From the NCBI RefSeq assembly GCF_963676685.1, contig NC_092349.1, positions 83,340,604 to 83,404,603 on the forward strand: a stretch of DNA of 64,000 bases, in the 5' to 3' direction. The notes beneath the pieces are model-generated. The model saw only the letters and a list, made by a program, of their open reading frames with translations. It was not told where the DNA came from and did no database searches. Origin of the DNA: Mytilus edulis. Taxonomy: Eukaryota; Mollusca; Bivalvia; Mytilida; Mytilidae. The translations under genes and the position numbers were made by a program. Shown here one piece after another: positions 33,965 to 45,500 of the stretch (position 1 is its first letter; the number at the start of each line of letters is the position of its first letter).

Positions 33965-34996
33965 GGTATCAGGTCTGTTCGCGCCCAATACACTTTCGCA
34001 CCCTACACGTTCGCACCTCGCACATTCGCACCCAAGGTCCGTTTGCACTCTACTCATTCGCGCCCAATTTTAATTCAAATTCAAGTTGAATAATTGGAAA
34101 ATCATGATTGTTGTTTTAAATTGCTTTGGTGTAAATACTGAATGTATTTATAGCTTGGTATGAGTAAAACATTGAAGATTTTTAAGGAAAAACACAAAAG
34201 ATAATTGTTTTTAACAGCTTGGTCCCTTTGATCTGAAACAACGAAACAATAATAATCTTTTATTCGTAAGCAATACAGCTTATAGAATATAAATATTACA
34301 AATATTCAATTACATCAGTGAAATATATTTACATTTAAACAATTAGACAAAAAATCATATAAGTAGGTATACCCATATAACAGTACAGCAGAGTATGATA
34401 AAACATAACACATATTAAGCATTTATAATGATTAAATTAAATACGTGCCTTCTCGGCGAAAATGAAATATAGGAACCAAAATATAGCAATACACTATTAT
34501 AACCAAAACATGATAAAATCTATTCAACACACAGAAAAAAACGTAAGTCAGAATCTCACTTCATTTTGAAAGAAGTCAATGAAACAAAGTTATAGCAATA
34601 CACTAACAAAACATGATTAAGAGTTATTCAACACAAAATAAAACGTTGACAAAATACCACTTAATTTAGAAAGGATTATTATAATTTTTAACAATACGCT
34701 ATCTAAAACATGATTAAGATTTATTCAACACAAAATAAAACGTTGACAAAATACCACTTAATTTAGAAAGGATTATTATAATTTTTAACAATACGCTATC
34801 TAAAACATGATTAAGATTTATTCAACACAAAAAAAAATGCTGTCTCACTTTATTTTGAGACAATGACAACAATTATACTTATAAGAAAACACTTGCTTAC
34901 AGAGTTATTAAACACAAAACCAATTAAGATTGGGTGCGAACATGTAGGGTGTGAAAGTGAAAGGGGCGAACATGAGTGGGCGCGAACGGACCCGGA
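33965..34996. mobile_element. 1-kb TIR element with iterated TTCGC(G/A)CCC motif
   Basis: The left array GGTCTGTTCGCGCCC, TTTCGCACCC, GTTCGCACC, ATTCGCACCC is mirrored at the right end up to GGGCGCGAACGGACC. A 12-bp direct repeat TTCAGACTATGT flanks it (33953-33964, 34997-35008). The interior includes a tandem repeat of about 104 bp at 34610-34835. No transposase. Confidence 0.88.
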
Positions 34997-35008
34997 TTCA
35001 GACTATGT

Positions 35009-35749
35009 ACCAGTGAGAAATATACAAGCCTTTCTACGGTATTTATTTGTACAATTCAGGTAGTCTTGACCTATTCATTTGTCTTAAAAAACAGCCAGTT
35101 GTCACCTTCACTTCACACACACACACACATACGAATATCAATTATATGCTTACGAGACATGTTGCATTGTTAAACTTATTACGGTATGTGAAAATCAAGA
35201 CTTGCATAAAAACTATCCCAATATTAGAGACAGTGGCGTCATTTTTCTTCAGAGCTTTCAGCTCTTTGATTTTGGAAGACCGATGGGTCAAACCTTTTGG
35301 CCTTCCACGTTGCTTCATATTTGGTGGAAGTAATATATGCGAAACACGCGATCTACAACAACTGGAATCCAGTAGGTGTTGGGAAATTAGTTTTCGTGAA
35401 TATTCGAATATATGAACATTATTAGTATCATTTTCTTTATTGTATGTTTCATTTATATCATCATTGATGTCGTCAATATCCTCATTAACATGCAAGTCTG
35501 TTTTTTTCTTTCAAATCGAGCATCTTGCTGTATCGGATTCTTATGTAATTTGGGTTAGGCAAACTGTAAAAGAAGATCTAGTTACAGTTTTCATCTGTGG
35601 ATGCAATTCTAAAAGAACATAAAAAGGACCTACGATAATTAGGCATTCTCTTTGTAGAACACATACTGTAGGAGTATATTTGGGGTTCCAAGTTATTTTT
35701 AATACTAGACAGATATGATGTTTGTGCGAAGAAAGTATAAAGTCTACAA
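35009..35749. other. Intergenic, no gene recognised
   Basis: It has a short CACACACACAC run near 35114. ORFs of 117-122 aa on opposite strands over 35047-35495 overlap each other and show no known domain. The region could hold an unrecognised exon, but nothing supports one. Confidence 0.3.
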
Positions 35750-36090
35750 AAGAGGGACAAAAGATACCAGATGGACAGTCAAACTCATAGATTGAAAATA
35801 AACTGACAACGCCATGGCTACAAATACCTACCGAATTAGACTATTTACCGTATTTGTAATTACATAAGCAACACGACGGTTGTCGAGCAAGATCTGCTTA
35901 ATCTTCCGGAGCACCCTAGTTTTTGGTTGGGTTCGTGTTGCTTAGCCTTTAGTTTTCTATGTTGTGTCTTTTGTTCTATTATTTGTCTGATTGTCTCTTT
36001 CTTTTTAGTCATACCGTTGTCTGTTTATATTCGATCTATGAGTTTGTTTGGCCATTTGGTATATTTCGCCCCTTTAGTGTCTTTCATATG
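35750..36090. repeat. Two opposed fragments of one dispersed repeat
   Basis: 35750-35830 (CAAACTCATAGATTGAAAAT, ACAACGCCATGGCT) is the inverse of the block at 35990-36070 (TCATACCGTTGTCTGTTTAT, CGATCTATGAGTTTG). It is related to 27780-27900. Confidence 0.6.
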
Positions 36091-36444
36091 TCAATGAAGG
36101 CTTTCAATTAGCCAGAAGTAACATTATAGATCATCTGAATAGTGACCAATACCAGAAATCTTCAATGAATGGTGCCAAGCCTGTTGTTAAATTTTTAGGT
36201 TTTTGTGATTCAGACTCTGTATTCGACTGAAATAGACGCAAAGCAGAGACGCCATCTTGTTAGCTGTAAGCAACTAACAACCGAAATGCGTAAACTCCAA
36301 GTCGAAGTGGTTAATTGGTTATCTAAATGAATAAAACCCAGGCAATGACATTTAAATAACGAAAATGGAAAGAGACTCAAAATACAATGAAAGTATAAGT
36401 TGTCCTCGATTAAAATTAAAACAAAACTCGTATAATAAAATGTT

Positions 36445-36450
36445 TTTAAT
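36445..36450 (-). terminator. Candidate poly(A) signal of the MMP gene (ATTAAA)
   Basis: Read on the minus strand, ATTAAA is 105 nt past the MMP stop codon. It is the closest variant signal seen. Confidence 0.3.
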
Positions 36451-36554
36451 ATCCAGACATCTAAATGATGATATGTGAAATAGCAAAGTCAAAATTAATT
36501 GTTTTTATGCATATGAGGATTGTCTAGTATGTATTCTCACACGAAGCCTGATGA

Positions 36555-39500
36555 TTAAACATTACAAGTGCTATCCATGAGTTCATTCCCTTTGTCTACA
36601 GTACGTACAACTCGATTTTGTGATCTATCAAACACGTGCATCCTGAAAAATAAATAAAAAAGTTCGCAAATATTAAACTGATGTTTCTATTTATATTAGA
36701 TCAAACAAAAGTAAATTCAAAGTATAGTTTAATGTTGCTACTGTTCAGATATCTACTGAGAGCTTCTCTGATATTCTAATTTATACTTTTAGTTTCTATA
36801 AGCTATAGTCTAGTAACAGTTTACGATGCAACTAGTGTTAACTAACTAAATTCATTCAGCATAAAATCAAGTACAAAACGATAATCGCTGAAATACATGA
36901 AAACATAGACAAACAACAACAAAAACATAAAGAGACAACAATTGTGACACATATAACAAACAACGGACAAAATACCCACTTCAATATTATTCAATTATTC
37001 ATGTATGCAAACAGTTGTGCCATAGATGAGGTTACATACCTAATAAATACTTATCTAATACAGATTGAAATGAATGCACCTTTGATATTTTTGTAATGGC
37101 ACTTACCCTGTCCACCAGGGAAGTTGGTTATAAATCAATGAGGTTCGTACAGTTCATTTGAAGATTGGAGCATACTTTACAGTGGTGGATCCAGGGGGGT
37201 CCGGGGGTTGGACCCCCACAATTTTGGACGATCAATGCATTTGAATAGGGACATGTGGTTGCCCCTTTTCATCCTAAGTTAGGAACCCCCTTTAAAATGG
37301 CTGGATCCGCCCCTGCTTTACTTTATCATGTCAAATGTAAGACATGAAAATTCAATAATTATCACCAAAAAGTGTTTAAATAATTAACCAGCACCAACAT
37401 AAACAAAACAAAACATCAAATTCCGATTCAATATTCTAAAGTTAAAAATCAAAAGAAAGACTGTGTAAACTAAAAAGCACAAAGTTAAAATAGCTTACGT
37501 TGATCTTCCTTTAAAGAACAAAATAGTGCTTTCATCTCGAATAACAGCAGCGTCAATCCTATTAGGTACTCCAGGAAACTCATTCCCAATGTATCGATGA
37601 CTTCCGGAAATAACTCTCCCAGTGTTAGGATTCAGTTTCCATACTTGACTAGCCTATAATAATAAAGATATTAACTTTAAATCGAATGTTCAATATTTTT
37701 TGTCGCAGCGAAGATCCATTACTCTTAAATGCGAGATCATCTATACGACATGATGACATCATCAGTAGGTGTAATGAAATGCTATACTTGTTACTCACAT
37801 GCGTGTTCGATACACTATAAAACTCTTTGATTGGTTTACAATTTCCCTAGTCCATGATGACATTTATCATGTTTGTCAGGCCAGATGTCTCACCTATTCA
37901 CGTTCTTGTCAAGCGTGAGTTAATTCTATCAAAAACTGTCAAATATTCATTTTTGTCACGGTACACCCATAAATGACTGCACATTTACCACTTCTTGTTG
38001 ACAAAGGATGTACTTAGCCAAACGTATGATTATATTACTATAAAAGAGGACAAAACCGATATTAGTAACTCAATTGGCTGGGGATACAACAGTTCAAAAA
38101 CAAACTTATCTAAATATTTCGTAGATTGGTGTGATATGTGTCTTCCTATTTTTAATTCGATTCTAATAATTTTAATTTGCATCATGATCATATAGATAAA
38201 AAAAAATTCATCTGGTCTTTTTGTTCTAGTTTTGCAAAAGTCCAGCAATTAAAGACTTTTATAAAATTGTACGTGAAGTTCAAGCCATATATAATTAATA
38301 TGTGATACAAAGCAGTATAACAAAATAATCTAAAGCGCTACTTACTCCAAACACAGAAATGTCGTTTGAACTAAAAGATAAAGCTGCCCTAGCTTGCTCG
38401 GGCATCGTCGATCCTCCACCATATATCCATCTCCTTGATAGTCTTCTTCCACTTCGACTAAATTGGTATAATAACCGTCCTACAAACAAAACAAAAAAGT
38501 TATAAATGTATTTTAAATCGTAATAGATACAGCTGGAATTAGTCAAATGTTTTTGTGAAATTTGTGTTTTGTGTCTAAAGTAATTGTTATTTTGAAATAA
38601 ATGTGTGCAAACTTTCTTATGCCCCACCTACGATAGACTCGAAGAGGGGCATTATTTTTTTTCTGGTCTGTGTGTCCGTTCGTCCGTCCGTCTGTCTCAG
38701 TTCAGGTTAACTTTTTTGGTCAAGGTAGTTTTTCATGAAGTTGGAAGTCCAATCAACTTGAAACTTGATTTGTTTAATTCAAATGCCGAATTAAATTTTT
38801 ACCCCAATTTCACGGTCCTTTTAACATAGAATTGATAGTGCAAATTGGGCATGTACTCTTGACACATTCCTATTGTGTTTATGCTTTACGTCAAAACTTT
38901 CTGAAGGCTACGCTACCTTTCATCATCACAATTCTACTGCCACTATATACTTCGGTGGCTGCATCTGGACGGATTGGAGACCTTTGAAGCACTGTCCGTT
39001 GTGTCATTGTAGCCACTAAACCTCGATTTGGATTAATTCTCAGCATGTAGGCTCTTCCCATGAAAACTAATAAATCTCCATTAAAATCTATATAAAAAAG
39101 AGCAATTTTAAAAGGTATGATAATGTAGTTGTGGTCATGCAATTTAACTGCATACTAAGTAAATGAAAATAGAAAATATAGTCAATAATAAATCATTTTC
39201 ATTGTCATTCTTATTTTCATAATTGTTGTTGTTTAAATAAAATAGATAAAACTAAATTTAAAGTAAAATACTAAAATATTGGAGACAAACTGTTTTAGTA
39301 ATTGATCAGCGAAAATTCAAATATTCAGGATTCCCATTGAATAAGAAAAAAAAAATACAAATTTCTGGATTAATTTTATGGCGAAATTTACCTCTTACAG
39401 CAGCGTTATAGGGGATATCACAAATATTTGGTCTGTTAGTTGGTGGTGGCCTTGGGGGTGGGGGTTCTGTTACTACCACTGGTGGCATTGTGGTTCTAGG

Positions 39501-42500
39501 AGTAGTCGGTCTTGGTTGTGGCCGATTCCTTGGTGCACCTTGAAACAATGACAAAAATAGTTTAATTTTCATCAGACAGAATAAAACAATCAATAACATA
39601 TAATTACAAATAGACAAACAATTAAACAAACAAACATGAGAAAAAACTGACAAAAGTAACAGGAGAAAAACAATTTTAACTTGGTTCAATATATAAAATC
39701 ATGTATTACATATAGTCAAAGATCTTGAACAAGACTATGTTTCATTCGTTAAATGTTTTTTTTGTAATTTCCATATCTTTGTTGCTCTTTATATACTTTC
39801 TCATAGTATTTTAGTATCATGAATATCTTGAGTAATGCTTAAAATTTCTAGATTTAAAAAAAAAGTTCATCTTTTAAAGACGAATTGTGAAAATTAAAAC
39901 TTCTATTCAAATGATCTCAAATAAAGGTAACAGAAGTTTACCGTAAATCAGAGGATGTTTAACTGTGAAAGTTGTATAATTACCATACAAGGCCTGTATT
40001 CCAGCAATGTCGTCAGAATTAAGTTCGAAGTTTGGATTGTAGCCAGTGTAAAAGGGTGCCATTAGCGCCTGTCTGATCTCAGAATGACCTAATCCGAGGG
40101 CATGTCCAAATTCGTGTGCTGCTACAGTAAAGTAATCTACCCCTGTTCTGTTAACCACCCATCCTTCATCTTCATCAAAGTGGGTATCTCCAAATGGAGG
40201 GAAGAAAGCATGAGCAAGCACACGTCCTGCAAAATTAATATTTAAGATTAAAAATTAGTTAGAGTAAGCATTTGATAGGGAACACATAATAAATTAAACC
40301 ATCAAACCATCATAGATACAGGTTTGGAATAGCACCAATTATTATCAAGCTATCATCATAAATGAAGAGAGGGCGATGCGATCTATAATTATGTAAATAC
40401 ATGCATATGGTTAAAAACGCATAAAATATACTTTGTGTACAAGAAGCGGGTTTTGTCCCATAAAGACTCAACAGTGACGTATATATCTATAATTCAATAT
40501 ATAGATACAAGTCATGTATCATGATGAAAATACAGATCGCTTTTAAACAAGAATAATTTACAAGTTGAGATAGGATTTCCAATGAAACAACGCTTTAAAA
40601 TATACATGCATATGTGTTTAACAATAAGCTAAAAGATCTATACTAGTTTCAAATACTGATTATTTTTTTTATTGACAGTGTTAGAATTTGATGTTGACAC
40701 AATTTATGTTTCTCGACGGGATGTGTACTCTGTGGTGTGTATGTGTGAGAGAGAGAACAATGCTTCATACCAGGCCCGTCAAATGCATTTCCCGCTCCGT
40801 CGCCGTGTTCTCGTCTTCCAAAATCGATATCTATGTCTGCGTCTCCAGACTGTAGCTCTACAAACTGAAGGTCGGCATTTTTACTCCACAAGTCAAAGGC
40901 TCTTCTTGTTTCAACTCTGAAAAGAAGATAGAATCATTATTCGACTGCAACGGACTTCTACCTTAAATGGGTCACACTAAATTTAATTTTTAATTTTACA
41001 GAGTGTCTTTTGGAACGAAAAAAATACAATATAACAAATTAAACTATTCTCGGCATAGCTCGTAAGATGCATTGTTAAATGTGAGTTGTCAGCTGATTTA
41101 CCGGAAGCTAAAAATATTTTTTTTTTGAATAAATTCTTTTGGTTTGTAATGGAAAACGAGCTAAGCGATTAATATATTAAAAGAAGGTATTTGCAAAAAA
41201 TGACCGTCAAACCATTAAACATTATGATTGCCAATGAAAAACTCTCAATAATGACACAGAAATTAACAACCATCATAGTGATATACTATATCACAGATCA
41301 ACTTTATTCGTTCATAGTGTATGAATTTACGTTTTTTGATTGATATTTTATCGTGTGTTTTTCTATGTTGTGATGTTATGCTATTGTTTCAGAAAAAGGG
41401 AGAAGGTTTGGTACCATTAAACGTTTTATTCCGCTGCAAATGTTTGCATCTGTCCTAAGTCAGGAATCTGATGTACAGTAGTTGTCGTTTGTTTATGTAA
41501 TTTATACGTGTTTCTCGTTTCTCGTTTTTTTATATAGATTAGACCGTTGGTTTTTCCCGTTTGAATGGTTTTACACTAGTAATTTTGGGGCCCTTTATAG
41601 CTTGTTGTTCGGTGTGAGCTAAGGCTCCGTGTTGAAGGCCGTACATTGACCTATAATGGTTTAATTTTTTAAATTGTTATTTGGATAGAGAGTTGTCTCA
41701 TTGGCACTCACACCACATCTTCCTATATCTATATATGTCATCGTTCGGCCCTTAAAAAAGCCCATACCACACAGTCGGTCAGAAAATACCCCGAAAAATT
41801 AAATGTAAAACTATTTAAACGAGAAAACTAACGTCTTCGTGTATTTACAGAAGATGTACAAATATGTGTCATAGCCACTGAATTACAAGCTCCTGATTTA
41901 TATATCCAGCGGGACGGCTACAGTGAAGACGATTTGGTGTCACGATATCTCAGTAGCATGGGTTCATATTCCGTCGAGGGAAGAACAAAAAATTTGCGAA
42001 AGCAAATTTACAGATCTAACATTGTTGGGTTGATGTTTAGACGAGTTGTATATACATAATGTACACAGACATGTATCACCATCACTGCTGGTGATCCGAT
42101 GGATAAATCTGTTGTAGAGATGTCACTGGCTTAGACGTACTTATAAATATAATAATTTTCTGTGACTGTATCTTACATTAATTTGTAGGATCCTTTACTA
42201 TAGATAATTTAGCTTATCTGTAAAAATAACATCTTCATGCCTTATATATCATGTACTGTAGTACGACGCTAGATTAAAACTGACGTGGAAAGGTAACATG
42301 TATATATACAACTCGTCTAAACATCACTGAACCTAACAATGTTAGATCTGTAAATTTGCTTTCGCAAATTTTTGGTTCTTCCCTCGCCGGGATTCGAACC
42401 CATGCTACTTTGATATCGTAACACCAAATCGCCTACACTGCAGCCGTCAGACCACACGACCACCTGGGCTCTCAAAAAAAGAGCTTTCGCTGGCCGTGTG

Positions 42501-45500
42501 TTACCTTTTCTCGTCAGTTTTAGTCTAGCGGCGTACTACAGTACATGATATATAAGGCATGGAGATGTTATTTTTACAGATCAGGTAAATTATCTATAGT
42601 GTATAGAATATGACGAGTTTGGAGAAGGTTTCTGCTATTAATCCTGTGTGAGAATCTTTTTTTCATTTCTGCCGAAAAATAATGAGGGAAAATATCAATA
42701 ACATTAGCTCTATGAGCTGGTAAAAAGACTTTATTATGGTTCAGATCGTACTTATATATGGCCATAAGTTACAATGTTGTAGAGAATTGATGTAAACGAA
42801 GTCTTTTGGTAGTGGATTTTTTGGGGGGAGATGGACCTATCTGTTAATAATTCTGTATGAGAATTTTTTTCCCATTTTTGCCTAAGAATGACGAGAAAAA
42901 GTATCAATAATGGTACCGATATCACTGTCAGTGACGAGCATTTCGACAATTAATATAATTTCAGTGACACACAAACCCAAAATATTTAAATTCCAAAACC
43001 TAAAACAAATGTTAAAAACTGATAAAACGTTTTAAAAAAAAATCCAAAATAAAGTAGTAGCTATATCCCATCAAGGAATTAGAGCTTTGAACTATAGGGA
43101 GACATATGCAAGGATGATTTATGTGCATACAAGTACTGTAGTACTGGTTACTAGACAAATGTAACCACTTTCTAATGCTAGATTTCTATGTAAGTAATAT
43201 TTTGTTTTCCATTTGAACAACATGAAACTAACAATGTAATATGTTTAACCATAAAAAAATTATTACTTACCTAACTTGATTTTGGGATATTTTTCCACTG
43301 AATGAATTAAGTCGCCATGTAACTCGGTTCTTGTTCCATTTTGTTCCTAAGCATAAATAAATATATATATATATCCGTTTATGACAGGGCGAAATGTAAA
43401 TGATAAATGACACACGTCAAACTGTACATACTCAGATTTTTTAGCTGCACATACTAGTATCATAGATGAAAAAAATATGTTTATTTAATAAACTTCACCC
43501 CGGGTTGTGTTCGATACCGTAGCGGCTACATAGAGTTACGAAGATTTATGACTATTGAACGTGTAGCTAGTCTAGCTGCTACATAGATATTGATAGCAGC
43601 TAGGATAGTTACTCGTTCTGAAGACAAAAATCTACGTAGCACTATGTAGCTGCTACGATATTTAACGCAACCCAGCAAAGTGTATACGTCTTCGACTGGA
43701 TTATTTTGAGGAAAGGGAGTTCCCAAACAATTAATTCTAATTGGTAATGTAAGGGTTTATTCAAACCATAGCATTTAGGTTTCTTTTTTCTTTTACACTG
43801 GAACTAGGTTTTCAAAATATTGTAGAATGAATACCTATACTATTAGATAGCCATTCCTGATTCTGATCACAAGAAAGGGTAACAAATTAAAGATATGAAA
43901 TAAAAACAGATCGTCAAATCCTAAATTAAATGAAAGAAACAATAGTTAAAAATATAATAAACAAACCTAAGTTAAACTGCACAGGAGTTGGAGGATTTTT
44001 TTTCTTAGAAAATGCTGCTTCGTTTTTCTGTGGCATGACATCAGGACATCCACATCTTGCTTTAGCAAACAGTTCAGCTGTAGCGGCATCATATACACCG
44101 GTAATAGGAATCTTGTTGTAATTCTGGAAAAATCTAAAATAAAAAGTCTCTTTAGAATAAATAGTTCTTTATTAATCAATTAGGCGTTATTAACTTGTAC
44201 AAGCGGTTTATTAATATAAGTGTTTTGACTTTTTTGCTAACTTGCTCACTTTTCGAAGTACTAAATTAATAGCCATCGTCATCTATAGTGTTTCCCGACT
44301 GTCAAATATATAAACTTTTATACTCGTTCGAGAAAGTGTTTGATACTTGGGAATTCTAACATTTAAAAACAAGATTGTTACAATAACTCCTCTTTCATTT
44401 TTTTTTATATAGAAGTATTGTTTTTATCAAATGTAAAATAGGTAAAACGTTAACAAATGGACATTGAAGGTCAAGTGTTTTTATTAAGTTTCCAATCCAT
44501 TTCCGATCTAATCCATTTCCGATCTATGTTTTTTTTCCTGTTTCTAAACTTATTCTTTTCTTATCTTTCTCTATTTGTTTTAGTAAACATGAGTAATTTT
44601 ACTTTCCGCTTTACAAGTATTTTATTAATTGTATATCATCCTTGTTTTCCATTTTTCAATTAGATTTTCAAAAAGATAGAATAAATTGAAAAAAAAAATC
44701 TTAAAAAATAACGTATGTGTTTGATATTTAAATATTCACTTAATTGAAACATGAACATTGATGTTAAATATTCTTTTTTTCATTCTTAGAACTAAAAGTC
44801 ATGAAAACAACACAGTTAAAAGGGAATGGGAACTATGTAACTTTATAATATGCGTTTCTGGCAAGATAATTCTGTTTTATTTGTTTTTAACAGTCAAATC
44901 ATATTTATATGTGTAACATGAAGGTCAAATTCTACTATCATTTGTAAAATGACAGTTAAATTCTTTTTCTTATCTGGCAGTCACTTCCTATTATATCAGT
45001 CATATCAAACAATATTACTAAGGAACACTTTAACGACACCATTACCAGTCATAACCTCTCAGAAATGTTTTTCCTTTATATCATAAATGTGGAATAAGAA
45101 GATGTGGTACGATTGCCGATGAGGCAACTTTTCATCAGACATCAAATAACGTACATGTTGAAGTAATGAACTTTAGGTCACCGTTCAAAAATTAGAAAAC
45201 CCAATATCGCATAGCAAGCTATAAAAGCGTTTTGTGGCAAGTCTCATGTTTCGTTTTTTTTTGTTTTGTTCTTGTTTTTGTTTTTGTTGATTTTGATATT
45301 AGATTTCCAGCTGGCCACCACTCTAGTAACATCTTAATAATAAAGATAGCAAGTTCACTTACTGTAATGCATATTTTCTATTCTCCGCTGAAGCTAAATT
45401 TCTCGTCCCAGGCATGTGGTCATCTAAGTAGCCATACCTCCGCAAGTAGAGCTGAAAAAGGACAAATCATTATTTACCAAAATAACAGTACAGGGGACTT

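Noticed and set aside
35047-35495. Opposed 122- and 117-aa ORFs
   Set aside because: Mutually overlapping on opposite strands, one starting in a CA microsatellite, and no recognisable domain.
42300-42473. Possible functional tRNA gene on the minus strand
   Set aside because: The B box is perfect but no cloverleaf with a sensible anticodon arm or acceptor stem could be folded by eye. The extended conserved tail marks it as a SINE.
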